From Bretschneidera sinensis (lineage: Eukaryota; Streptophyta; Magnoliopsida; Brassicales; Akaniaceae), in assembly GCA_023935145.1 (NCBI GenBank), contig CM043704.1, positions 91,964,373 to 92,028,372 on the forward strand: a DNA stretch of 64,000 nucleotides, read 5' to 3'. Positions 50,710 to 62,139 of the stretch are shown here, one piece after another. Under the pieces are notes generated by a model, which made no database searches, was not told where the DNA came from, and saw only the letters and a list, made by a program, of their open reading frames with translations. Positions within the stretch are counted from its first letter, which is position 1. Each line of letters opens with the position of its first letter. A program made the position numbers and the translations under genes.

Positions 50710-52052
50710 GGTCACTATCTGATTAAAAATTAAAATGATAATTAAGTTTATATAATTTAAAAAAAAAAAAAGTTTATGATCCCACTAAATTTAAGTTACA
50801 TCGGTCCATATCCATTGTTTATTAATTTTTTTTTTTTTTTTTATGATAGGTTACCATATATTTGATGTTCTCAAAAAAATTTCGAAGTTTTCTTATTAAG
50901 AGACCTTATGCAAAGATTTGTCACGAAACCAATTAAATCGTCAAATTGATTAATCAGTTTAAATTTATTTTTTACTCCCTCAATTTGATTTGATTTAAAA
51001 AAAATGTACAAACCATATATTCAGTTTGAATTACAATTTATACTCCTATATTTTTTAAAATCTATTTAAATTTATAAGCCGATCATTATATATTTAACAT
51101 TTTTTATATTAAAATTTATACATAAATGTATATACCTGTATCTCAAGTCTCAATCTTAATGTTTTTTAAACCTATACATAAAAATGTTAGAATTTATAAA
51201 TTTGATATGTATAATGTGTGGAACAACAATTATTTGTTTAGTTTTTCTATGATTTGTGTTAAAGTTTAAACATTATGAGTGTTAATTTTTAAATTTTATT
51301 ATATAAATAGCTTGAAAGATTTTAGTGATTTTTTTTGTATGTATGAAAAATATTTAAGTTTGTTTTTAAATCAAAAAAGCTTAAACCAAAAAATTGATCC
51401 GGTTTGGTTTCAGTATAAAAGTCTCAAATCAGTACTATCGGTTTGGTTTCTATTTCTAAAAAAACCGAATAATGCACGTCCTCACTTTTGTGTAGTAGGA
51501 ATAAGAAAGGAATTGGTCTAAACTTACACCCGTCTGTATGATTTTCTTTCTGTTCTTTCTAGTATATTTAAGAAAGCATTTTTTTTCTTTTTCTTTTTCT
51601 TTCTTGGTCAAGAATAATTATACCATCATGGAAGGAAAATTTTTTTATATAGAAAAATTATGGAAGGAATTGTACAGTATTTATCTTGAAGAATTGGATG
51701 GCTTTGATATTATATTCTGATCACAGTTTTGCGTAGTTTTTTCAAGTTACTAGCAGTAGACCAGAAACCTGAGAATCTCATCATCAGAAGTTTGCAGACC
51801 AGAAACAAAGGACTTCATGACAATTGATATTATGACTAATACATTGGAGGGAAATGTGGTTCAACTTCCACAAGAATTGGGTGTTTCAACCCCAGAAAAG
51901 AAAACAAAAAATCCAAAAAAACCTAAAGAAAGTTTAAAGAAAATCCATCTTATAATAAGATATATTTGAAAGGATATATATATATATATAGGTCAGTGAT
52001 CGACCTACTGAAACATGTAACAAAATATACACAGTTAACATGAGTAGCCTAT
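50710..52052. other. AT-rich spacer with a degenerate nonautonomous element
   Basis: Between about 50930 and 51490 are degenerate 'aaccaattaaatcg', 'ccggtttggttt' and 'aaaaaccgaataatgcacgtcc' words, the pattern of a common plant nonautonomous DNA element. The rest is featureless. The end of EGY3 transcription should lie near 51950-52050. Confidence 0.45.
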
Positions 52053-55000
52053 TTACATATCACCCCGGAAATATGGTCCGTCGAAGAATGAGGTGGAGAA
52101 TGTACCTCCTCCATTAGGGAAAAGAGTCAAGAAACAGATGAGGCCGAGCACAATACCCCAAGCATATCTATCATCTCCCAAGGGGGTGATCTCATCTTTT
52201 GCAGGCACTTCTTCTCCACCCCGGAAGAAGGTTGCAAACAATCCCCATGCCAAACATAGGACACTTCCACTGAGACCACCAATACCAAGCAGAAGGGACG
52301 TAGCAAATGATAACAGAGTAGCGGTGCTCCTCCCAAACATCGCTTGAGCAATGCGGCCTCCTTCGAGTCTTCCACAAGGCAACAAGTTCAAAGAAGTCAC
52401 CACCATCCCTGCAGAAGCATGAATAAAAAATTTATAATTTTGGAGGAACATAAAAGAAACACTTCTATGCTCTTGTATATGTTGTGATACTATAATTTTC
52501 ATTACCTATTCTACAAGATTTCAGAATTTTCCAGTTGCAGATAGGAAGAAGGACGAGGACGAGAATAAAGGTTGCAACACCCTGTTCGCTAAACGCTCAC
52601 TAACTCGAGATTCCCAAAGAATGTCTTTCTAAGGTTCCTAAATTTATTACCATCTTCATGGCCTTGATCATGATTTATTAAACAAAAAAAGTAGAAAATG
52701 CATGCTCCTGTGCTAGATCGCTGAAATAATCAATCCACCTGCATAATTATTTGTCTTATCTGATATTCAGTCAACATATTGAATAAATAATATGGACCTA
52801 AGAGGTAAGAGACTCACCCAAAAGTCCAGCAAAAGCAAGGGGGTCAACAGGAACTCCCACCCCTTCCACTGCATAAGGTAATACGTTCCCTAGGTCATCA
52901 GCATACGGTCCAATAACAAACTGTATGAAAGAGAGCAAGGGGTTGTTGTAGAAGAATTGTGGCCTTATATACCTGCAATGGAAGAATATCAACGGACCAA
53001 AATAAGAGGATATTTTTCCAGTCCAAGACCCGAAATATGTGACAACAGAAAATATGGTAGATCTACTTTCGTAATATACTGACATAAAAGCTAATCCTCG
53101 TGAGGTTGGCAGCTTTGCATTTGCCTCCACCACTCCACTGACGCAAGTTACTAATTTAAGAAGATTATACGCTTGATACTCAAATCAGTTCACAAACTTA
53201 CAATGCATTGTCACCACCATTAAAGCTGCCATCAGCAACAAAAGCAGCAACAGCAAGCACTAGTGATGTCAAATATGCGCTAGCTGTGCGTGCCACCGGA
53301 ATATCAAAAAGAGTCTTCTTATTTGGAAGCAGTGACTCATAATTGTTCATAACTCCCAGACACCCTGTCCAACTAGATGGCACAAGGAAAGACGGGCTAA
53401 GTTTAACACCATAACGAGCAGTTGTCACTCTTGTTGCTATCTGCATGCATAACACAAACAATACAGCTTTAGTCACATTTATGTATGTAAGAGGAGTTGA
53501 ACATAAAAATAAACAGGTTTGCCTAGAAAATATCTCCTTGGAATGTTCCAATCTCATAAAGAAAAGTTTTATTTAACTTTTACATTAAGGAAACATAATG
53601 ATACCTAATCACTTAGCTGGATGGTTCTAGGATTTTATATGACTATATGAAGCACTAATCACCTTCTACAATTTCCTGCCAAACCGATTCCTTCTTCCTT
53701 TTTTGGTCAGGAAGTCCCCAAATTTACAAATACTAGTGACCTCCTGATTTGATCAGGTTTTCCATCACTTAGTTTTTTAAGTATACCAAGTCTCAAAAAT
53801 GCCTAAATCCACAAAATGTCAGCATGTGGAATCATGCATAAATGTAGAATACAGAAAACATCTATAGTTTAGAATGTCTACGCGCGAACCCACTTTTACA
53901 CAGTACAGTAGACTTCAGTGTACACATACCACATTGTACTGCAACTCTCCAGCATTTGACTTGCATTTCCCATAAGACAATCAGATATATTGTTAAACTA
54001 TCCAGACTAAAGAAGGAATCTAGCCAAAAACAGTAAGTTAGTGAAAGCTTACCAAGTAATATCTTGCAAACTTATAATCAGTCAGTAAAGTTAGATGACT
54101 ATAAATGTGGTACAGACGACATACCTCAGAAACCCCCAAAATGGAAAGGAAGCCACCAAAGAGAGGCACAACATCAGCAAGATAGTCACCGAACGTAGCA
54201 TCGGGTTTAAGGAAGAAACCACTCATCAGAGCAATTGTCCCAAAAGTTGCAACACACAAGACTATTGCACTAAAATATCCCGAAGGAGTGCTCAGCTTGG
54301 TAGATTCAAACTGGAGATCCATTTCTGACTTGGGTTGCACCATACAAACCTTAAAAATAATAATAATAATAAAGAATAGAGTGAAAATAAAGCTTTAGAG
54401 CAACAATGAACTTTTTTTCCCTCCCTGAAAAGAAGTTTATATGAAATGTAAAGAATGAATAATAGTTTCACGAACTACTCACTCCACAGAAAGAGTGAGA
54501 AAATCTCTCAATATCAAGGCCTGACCTCCAAAATGAAGGCCTTAGACCCACTTCTATCTATTCAAGGAATTCTTCATGGCTTCAATGAAGACCCTGGACC
54601 ACTTTAGGCCTTGATAAAAATCATGAAATCAATAGGTAGGCTAGCCACAGGGCACATATGAAAAAGTATAGGTTCAAGGATACATAACATGGTTTGATTA
54701 ACTCAATAAATGAACTTTTAACACAATTTTTTTTTATAGGAAATCCAATAAAACATACAGTTAAAATACATTCTAGAAATCTAAATGGCGCCTTAGAAAT
54801 TTTTTATGTCATCTCATCTTCAAGTACCTGTTTTGTGATTTCGTTTGCTTTTTCTTCCATGAACCACAACATAACCTCTCTGCCTGCTGCTTCAGATAGC
54901 TTTCCCTCGAGTTTAGGAATAACCTCTTCAATTGGCCTCCTCAAATTCCCAATAAAAATTCCCCCATCTCCAAATCTTCGAACATCCGTCGCAAAAAAGG

Positions 55001-55168
55001 TATCAAAACCAAAACAGCTCTTTAACTGCCATGTCAATTTTTACACGATAAATAAGTGCTGCATGTTTTCAGCATATATTGATATGACAAATGCTTACTA
55101 AGCACTGATTTAATTAATACGTAAGCATATAACCAGCAAGCTAGTTTAGTAGATTGCTTTTGGCATAA

Positions 55169-55221
<53 letters not shown>

Positions 55222-56371
55222 CATAACGCATTTCAACAACTATTTACATAATAAATGTTAGTGAATTTGCACTCTATAACTTTAGGCGATTACTGTCACA
55301 ACTATAAGAATGCCAATATAGGACGAAAAACCAACAGGCCATAACGAGTTGGCTCAGTGGTCCGCATACAATTACAATAACAAGGAATGCAAAATGACAT
55401 TGACAGAGAAGTTGTAATCAGCTACAAATTTGGACAAGAACAAGTAACAAACTGCATTCACACTCGGCAAAAAAGGACCTTTATCAGATAATCTAACCCA
55501 CAGACTACCTCCAAAGGAGGGTTAAAATTAAAATAACAAACTTCACGTTAACTAAAACATGCAGGTGGCAATCAAAGTTAAATCCTTTTTTGGATAACAA
55601 AATAGACAATAAATGTTAAATCTTAGAGAGGGAAGTGATCACCTTGTTAAGATCAAGAGCCTTGAAAGTCTCCTCAGCTTTCTCCAACCTCTCTTTCTCT
55701 CTTGTCAAACTATCGCGCACCACTCTATTGAAAAGCCCCACAATTGGGTTGTCCCTGCTCTGCCTATCAAGTTCCGTGAGCTTCCTATCAGCTCTCTTCT
55801 TTTCCAACTTTATGGCCGCCTCAATCGAGGGATTTCCCATGAACTTTTTGAACTCTTCATCTGTTTTCCAGTCTATTTCTTGCTGCTTCTTTTTCTCCTC
55901 ACTATCATTTTCTTTACTCATCTCAACTTCTTGCACGGACAATTCACTTTTTTGGGTATCTTTCTCATTGCTTGGTTCCTCTGATACTACTGAAACTAAA
56001 GATGAATTACTGGATTCACTCTCTTGCTCGTCTTTCACAGAGAATTTGAATGGTTTCCTTGTTTTGGATTTGTAGTACATGGAAAATGATAATTGGGTTT
56101 TCTGGCCAAATTGGTGTTTAGTTAAAGATGAAGCAAATGGATCATTCTTGTTCATCTTTTCAAGTGAAGAAGTCGATTCACTTTCTTGGTGATCTATGAT
56201 AGAAAATTTGATAGGTTTGTTTGGTTTGGGTTTAGCGTATAGAGAAAATGAGAGACGGGTCTTCTGGTCAAGTGGGTGTGACGAGTTTTTCTTGTTCTCA
56301 TTGCGACCGTCTTTGGTTTTGAGAGTGCGTGAAGATAGTGAAGAATGCGGAGTGATAAAGAGTGTGGCCAT
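52053..56371 (-). CDS. EGY3: EGY3, chloroplast site-2-protease homologue without zinc motif
   Basis: Minus-strand exons: 56371-55643, 55025-54828, 54349-54125, 53440-53202, 52972-52818 and 52408-52053 (633 aa, GT-AG, in frame). EGY proteins are polytopic thylakoid S2P-like proteases; EGY3 is a heat-responsive member thought to be inactive. Seen here: a long N-terminal region with a coiled, charged stretch (EKKRADRKLTELDRQ), the family GNLR motif (269-272), then several membrane spans. The HExxH position reads SEIAT (383-387), so no zinc site. The NPDG-like position reads NLLPCGRLEGGR with Glu531 for Asp. SILGVSEIATRVTTARYGVKLSPSFLVPS and GPYADDLGNVLP are EGY3-specific. The protein is longer than I recall for Arabidopsis EGY3; part of the excess is a duplicated block at residues 35-70 and 89-124. 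Confidence 0.96.
55174..55221. repeat. (TA)n microsatellite in EGY3 intron 1
   Basis: About 24 uninterrupted TA units within the intron 55026-55642. Likely length-variable. Confidence 0.95.
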
Positions 56372-56939
56372 TGAAGACGCTGAGAAATTAAGTGAGAGTT
56401 GAGAGAGAACATGATTAGAGTAACTAATAAGAGAAATTTGAATAGAGAGAGGCTCGTCTAGAAAGTTGTAGAAGAGTTTACAGGTGGATTGGATCGTGAA
56501 GATGGTGACAAAGAGGATTTTATGTGGTTGTTGAGCTCCTGTTGGGATGTGATTTTTTTATTTGTTTTGGCTTATTTCCTGTCCGGCGTTGGAGAAAACA
56601 TAGAATAATTTAAGACATTATTTTTTTTATAAAAAAAAACACCTTCACTTTTTTAATCAAAGCAATATTAGATAACTTAACGATTCAAGTCTAAATCGTT
56701 TAAAATTGAGCGATTGTAATTATTTACTGTCCCAAAATCTCAGTAGAAATACTTAGATGTCTCCTGTCTTGAAGTCGAATATTCAAATCAATAATAATCA
56801 TTATGAATAAAAATGATGGTTAACACGTGGGTTGAAATATGTTTAGAAACCATTAAAAATTGTTTTTACATTTCAATCTTTTGTAGATTAAGTAAAAAGT
56901 GCTAATTATATTATTGCGAAGTTAAAATCAATAAAAAAA

Positions 56940-57490
56940 ATATCTAAGGAAATATTTGAGTAACAATTTTTTGTTTTCAGTTTTCGAAAACTGTTTTAAA
57001 AAATGAAAACTAAAAACAGTTTTCTAAAGAAAAAAAACGTGTTTGGATAACTATAATTCGAAAACTGTTTCCAAAATATAAAACAATGAAATGTTGCTTG
57101 GATAATCTTATTTTAAAAACTATTTTGTAATTATTTTTAGTTTTTAGTTTAAATTTAAAATCTATATTAATTTTATTTCTCATATTTACTAAATATTTAA
57201 AAATAATTAATATTATTTTATTTTCAAAATTTAATACTTTTTATATACTTTCGAGAAAGAATGAAACAAGGAAGTGAACACTGATTTTAAGATTATTTTT
57301 CGAAAATTATGTTATAAAACACCAATTTGGAGTTTTCAGAAAACAATTTTTGAAAACTAATTTTTTGAAAACTATTTTAGAAAATTACTTTTGAAAACTG
57401 TTTGCCAAACATAAAAAAGAGTTTTTGAAAACTATTTTCAGTTTTTGAAAACTGTTTAAAAACTGTTTCCAAACATAGCCTAAAGTTTTA
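56940..57490. mobile_element. Foldback element rich in 'gttttcgaaaac' words
   Basis: Dozens of short words such as 'gaaaactgttt', 'gttttcagttttcgaaaac' and 'aaaactattttt' fill both arms. The outer ends 'gtgtttggataac' (left) and 'tttccaaacatagcc' (right) are reverse-complement related, the usual shape of nonautonomous hAT-like MITEs. A core without these words (57130-57280) separates the arms. Confidence 0.65.
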
Positions 57491-58292
57491 GTTTCTAATA
57501 AGTTGTTTGGTAATTTTGTTTCCCATTCAAATTTCATTTAAGCATGCCGTTCTAAACATTTTTAAGAAATGAAATTAAAAAATTATGTTAGTAACTCATA
57601 GTCTAGTTATAAAATAAGTTTAAAAATATTAAAAGATGATATTAAAGATTAATATTTTATAAATAATGTGTAATTATTTTATGTATTGTATTATATTTTT
57701 ATTTTAAATAAATTTAATTTTATACTATTATATTACTTAATTTATAGTTTATTTTTATGTTATATTATTATTTATTTTGTATAGCACTATTTAAATAAAT
57801 AATTTATTTGTTAGCTTCAACGTATTATATTTTATTCTTATTATGTTTAATATTTAATTAATTAGACGTTATAATAGTTAATGTTATATTTGATATCTTT
57901 ATTGAAAAATAATATAATATAACATTATTTATCAACAAATAAATACATTTATATAAGCAACTAAATATTCACTTTTTAATAAGACAATTAAATGCTTTTA
58001 AATTTCCTTAGTCATAAGTAAGGATGTTCAAACAATCGGTTTTGTCAGGTCGGTTAAAAAAAATAATTGACTTTTTCAGCATAAAATATGTTGTACTGAC
58101 CCAATTGATTTTAGTAATATATTTCAACTTTTTTGACTTACTTAAAGTTGATTGGTTTCGATTAACTAAACATTAAAAATATATTATTTTATATATATTT
58201 ATAATTATTAATAATATAAATAATATGAATAAATTTGAATATATTTATAATTATTATTAATTTAATTTATTAAGTAAATTAAAGTCGGTTAT
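57491..58292. other. AT-rich spacer next to the pararetrovirus
   Basis: Extremely AT-rich. At 58020-58310 short 'ggttttgtcaggtcggtt' and 'aaagtcggttattcagccga' words suggest another degenerate nonautonomous element directly touching the viral remnant. Confidence 0.45.
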
Positions 58293-58964
58293 TCAGCCGA
58301 TTCGAATAAGGATCTTTTTTTTCACCCAACAACAAATTTGTATTTGCCAAAATCCTGATTTTAAATCGAATTTGGAAAATATAACAGAATCATGAAGTCT
58401 ATTCAAAAGATCTTTTTTGTTGGGAATAGGATACATAATCCATTGTAATACTTTGTTTAGAGGCTTATAATTGATAACTAATCTAGGAGCTTTTCTTTCT
58501 AATTCAACTTGCCTTTGGACATAAAAAGCTGAACAACTCCAAGGAGATTTGTTGGGCCTGATTAGCTTCTTTTCTAATAATCTTTTAATTTCTTCTTGAC
58601 AATATCCTAATAGTTCTTGGTTCATTTGGATGGGCCTGGACTTTGAAGGAATATCCTTTTCGTTAAAGCCGGGCTCATAAGGTAGTAAGACTATGTGTTT
58701 TTTCCTATCCCATAAAGCATTTGGGATATTAGCACAAATTTCCTTTTTAAAAGTTTTTTCTAATATCTTAATTTGGGCTTGGACTTGGGCTTCTTGTAAC
58801 TGTTGTTCTATTCTTTTATAATGGATTTCTTCTTTTAATAAATTAATATGGGCTTGCTTATTTTGAATTAGATTTATTTGTCTATGAAGACTATTGGTCT
58901 GTAATAAATTTAAATCCCTAGTGTCTATGAGCTGAAGAAATGGGAAAAATAGCTTTTGTCCCAA
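58293..58964 (-). pseudogene. Pararetroviral reverse transcriptase, N-terminal half only
   Basis: 223 codons covering the fingers and start of the palm: PWSCSAFYVQ, RLVINYKPLNKVL and SKFDLKSGFWQIQI are typical. The frame degenerates at its end and the sequence then leaves viral homology, so the polymerase active site YxDD and RNase H are absent. A coiled region (about 59-85 codons in) precedes the domain. Confidence 0.85.
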
Positions 58965-59201
58965 TAAATGGGTTTCTATCCCTAAGTGACTAACTGTAAA
59001 GGGATATATTTGGGTCAGGAAAGGTGTTCATAGGATAATGTTTTGGTGGATGTTTTTGACTAAAATAAAATGAGTTCTTAGGCAATAACCATCGTTATAT
59101 ACATAAGAATTGCTTATTTTATATTCTACATTTAATTTGGAACCACTAGCAGTATTTAATCTCTCAGTGGTTTTTTCATAATACTTAGTTGGAACTGATC
59201 C

Positions 59202-59468
59202 TTATTTGAGGCAATTCTGGTCAGCACCAGAATCAACTAGAGCTATGGTGTTAATACGATATTCTTCATTAATGACAATAGAAATTCTAATGTACCATTT
59301 ATGGTAATTAATCATTTCTGTTAAACTAATGAAGTGTTTGTCAGGAATCATAATGGGTTCTTCTTCTTCATTATCTGAAGGTGCTCTATTGGAGATAATG
59401 GATTTTCCTTTTCTATTTGTGGGAGATAATATTGAATCTTTAATGCCTTTGATTTCAAGATTAATCAT
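59202..59468 (-). pseudogene. Pararetroviral aspartic protease segment
   Basis: Contains ALVDSGADQNCL, the DSGA active-site loop of retropepsin-like proteases that cut the polyprotein. A stop follows immediately after the motif. The second half of the protease continues in a broken frame to about 58965. Confidence 0.75.
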
Positions 59469-59738
59469 TCATGCCTTAAGATCCACAGTTTCTTGTTGGA
59501 TTGTTTTTATTTGTTCCTTTATATTATTTACCTCTGATTGTAAGTCTTGTATACTAGCAGTTTTAGGTTTTCTAAATTTTGATTCAAAATTTTTTGATAG
59601 ATTAAAAGGTTCTGGGTCTTTTATCCTTTTTTCTTCACAAATAATATCTCTTAGTTTGACTAAATAATCTTTTTTAATTATAGGATCATCTATTTTGTCT
59701 ATGATGTCTAATAAGAATTCCTTCTGGGAAGAGATCAT
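59469..59738 (-). pseudogene. Pararetroviral linker segment, coiled-coil-like
   Basis: 89 codons between the coat and protease parts, rich in Lys, Ile and Glu, with a heptad-like end (EVNNIKEQIKTIQQE). The role is unknown. It is separated from neighbouring frames by stops. Confidence 0.5.
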
Positions 59739-59801
59739 ATTTATAGTTTTACATTTACAAAATCCTTCTTCGCAATCACAGGATTGTGATTCATTAGAGA
59801 A

Positions 59802-60512
59802 TTATGTGTTGGAGGTTTCTTGCAATGTATAAATGACATCACCATTGTCAGATGAAGAAGAATCTTCTTCTGACTGAGAATCATTAATCATTACTTTTAT
59901 CAATTGTTGTTTTAATGAATCATCTAATTCTAGTTCATTAATTTTCTGTTTTACTCTGCAGTCTTTGGCCCAATGACCAAGACGTCCACATTTAAAACAG
60001 GTTTTTGAAGACTTATTAGACTTATGGGTTTTTGGACTTTTATTTTTCTTTGGTTTGGTATTAGAAGTACTAGGTTTGTTGGGCTTAGTAAACCTATTGG
60101 GCCTGAAGGGCTTCTTAGAGGTTTGCCTTCTGATGGATTTAGCTTTCTTTTTCTTAATAGCTGATGGGGCTCTAATGGTTTCAAATCCATATTGAGCACA
60201 AAAGGATCCTAATTCCTTTTTGCTCTGATGGAGTTCTGACTTCATCTTTGATTTTAACTTAATACCATTACAAAGGGCTAATCCTTCATTATTGATAAAA
60301 CTAATGATCTCACCATAAGAAAGATCATCATAAGGAAGATTACCATTGTTGAGGTCTATAATTCTTTGCCTTACTTTTTCTGCAAAGAGTCTAAAAAGTC
60401 CACTAATAAATTTCTCTTTCCAATAAGCACTATTGGAATCCTTCCTAGTGAATACTTTTGCAATGAATACATCTTTATACCATCTAAAATCTTGCATGGT
60501 AGGGCAGGTCAA
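59802..60512 (-). pseudogene. Pararetroviral coat-protein C-terminal part with zinc knuckle
   Basis: An open stretch of 236 codons. Its first third is helical and coat-like (LFRLFAEKVRQRI). A very basic Lys/Pro-rich region follows. Then comes a CCHC zinc knuckle, CFKCGRLGHWAKDC, and a Ser/Asp/Glu-rich tail. The knuckle binds nucleic acid in caulimovirid and retroviral coat proteins. It is part of the larger broken polyprotein. Confidence 0.8.
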
Positions 60513-60519
60513 ATTGAGA

Positions 60520-61100
60520 AGGATTTCAGTAGACTTGGCAATCCATCTGTCTGTATCTCCTATGAAATGTTTGGTAATAGCATAAATAAGGGTTTCAAAT
60601 GCATTTTCTATTTGTGGGGTGAAAAGAGTGACTTATCCTGTTTGAGGGTTTATGATAGATTGGGGGTTTCCATCTTTGGTGGCTTCTAATACCTCTTGTC
60701 TATTTTCTTCAGTAAGATAATTAGTCCACTATCCTTTAAGGGTTCCAATAAACCCTGCAATGATAGACTTAGTAATACCTTTATTAGTATTGGTGGGTTT
60801 ACTTCTATAGGAAGTTGCAGCCATAGCCATTTCTTGGAGTATGTCCAAAATGATATGCTCACTGGCGCCATCAATATTCCATTCATAAATGGCATCACTG
60901 TCATACTTGACTTGTACAGCTAATTGTCTTTCTTCAAATTGAAGATCTGGAGGTGTAAGTCTAGGGTAATAATTCCTAGTTATGGGTAATGGTGCTCTGG
61001 TTCTAGTGATTTTATTAACTTATCAAATTCTTTAATCTCACTAATGATATCTCTATCAATTTCAATGATGTTTTTCCCTTTTGAACTAGATTCTTCTTGA
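60520..61100 (-). pseudogene. Pararetroviral coat-protein region, N-terminal part, broken
   Basis: Frames on the minus strand interrupted by at least three stops or shifts. They keep short pieces such as 'AMAATSYRSKPT' and 'IAKSTEILLNL' that precede the intact coat frame at 60512. It is recognisable mainly through its position before the zinc-knuckle frame. Confidence 0.55.
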
Positions 61101-61419
61101 ATGCTTAATTAGATCATGTTTGATTTAGTTAAAAATTAATCGACTTGGATTTATATTAAAGGTTGTTGATATTTTCAACGAACAAATTGTTAGGGTCATA
61201 ACAAAATTGTTTTTTAAATGTGATTGTATAAAATTACCCTTTCTTTTTCTTTGGCCCTAACTTTTAATATGTGTTGTAGCTTTCAAATATGTGATGTCCT
61301 AACTGATTTATTGTGTCAAGCAAAAGGGAAATCGATCAATTTGAAAGCTTTCAAATTATATTTCATTAAGTTTACACGTTGAAGCAAATAACCTTCAAAC
61401 TTTCATCAATAACTCACTC

Positions 61420-61856
61420 TTGTAATGGAACCATCATTTTCTTTTCTAATAGGTTTGTTAGCAAACTTCAAGTGGGATTAGTAGTTTATAATGCTTAATT
61501 TGAAAGCCATATTTTTACTCGGACGTTATTGGGATATCTCTAATAATCAACGAATGGTAAGTGTTTTTCTTTGTGTGGATCTTATTTCAATGGAAACTTG
61601 ATGAGTTGATCCACCTACACATCTTGTTTTTACTGCTATATCGGTAGTTACTATACGTATTGCTTGATGTAAAACATACAGTGGAATTGTTTCTATCTTT
61701 TGTTGAATTTTTTTTAAGGCTCGATAGATAATTTGATAATTTAATAATTTTTTTTCGTGTTTCAAAATACAATTAATCAACATGTTAACTAATCAAGTAC
61801 GATAAATTGGATCGGATTTTGCATTTTTTTATTCTACAATACCTCGACGTGACATG
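61420..61856 (-). pseudogene. rps7: Decayed chloroplast rps7 copy in nuclear DNA
   Basis: The minus strand begins ATG with MSRRG and continues through [48 protein letters not shown] and NMAFKLS. That is the plastid 30S ribosomal protein S7 almost from end to end. Stops at codons 9 and 20 and more near the end, plus many substitutions, show that it is dead. Homology fades near 61420, before the normal C-terminus. A true plastid gene would be intact, so this is a nuclear plastid-DNA insertion of some age. Confidence 0.9.
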
Positions 61857-62090
61857 AGGGTAAAAGGAGTTCAAGAATTAGTTTTCTTTTTATAAATGGC
61901 TTAATTTTCTTCTATAATTACTCTCTCTAACAAAATAGAATTCAATTTAAAAAATCAAGAACCGTATAATTTTTAATTAAATTATTATACAGATACAATT
62001 GGTTTATTATTACAAATAGCAACAACATCTCTATTTTTCATTTAAACATGAATACTATGATTGGACTGGAATTTTATGAAAAAAATAAAA

Positions 62091-62137
62091 TCTCTTTTAT
62101 CGGATTTGAATCGATGACTTATGCCTTACCATGACAG
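62091..62137 (-). pseudogene. Chloroplast trnT-GGU fragment (3' half)
   Basis: The minus strand reads 'catggtaaggcataagtcat', then 'cgattcaaatccgata'. This is the anticodon arm, variable loop and T arm of plastid tRNA-Thr(GGU), with two or three changes. The 5' half and a paired acceptor stem are lost. It lies about 235 bases from the rps7 copy, although the two genes are far apart in a normal plastome. Confidence 0.75.
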
Positions 62138-62139
62138 TG

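Larger units (their letters stand above)
58293..61110 (-). mobile_element. Endogenous pararetrovirus remnant (Caulimoviridae), 3'-truncated and broken
   Basis: Read on the minus strand from about 61110 to 58293 the order is coat-protein region, zinc knuckle, coiled segment, aspartic protease, reverse transcriptase. That is the order in caulimovirid polyproteins. The movement-protein part is not recognisable at the 5' side. The reverse transcriptase stops early, before the YxDD region, with RNase H missing. Several in-frame stops and frame shifts break the coding, for example around 60560-61000 and 58965-59201. The RT wording (LVINYKPLNKVL, KSGFWQIQI) and the zinc knuckle suggest a florendovirus/petuvirus-like lineage rather than CaMV. 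It is a dead copy; genus assignment needs a phylogeny. Confidence 0.85.

Noticed and set aside
55345..55370. 'gttggctcagtggtccg' resembling a tRNA A box
   Set aside because: No B box, no body and no target duplication nearby; too little for a SINE or tRNA call.
55635..56075. 146-codon plus-strand Ser/Phe-rich frame
   Set aside because: Antisense shadow of EGY3 exon 1.
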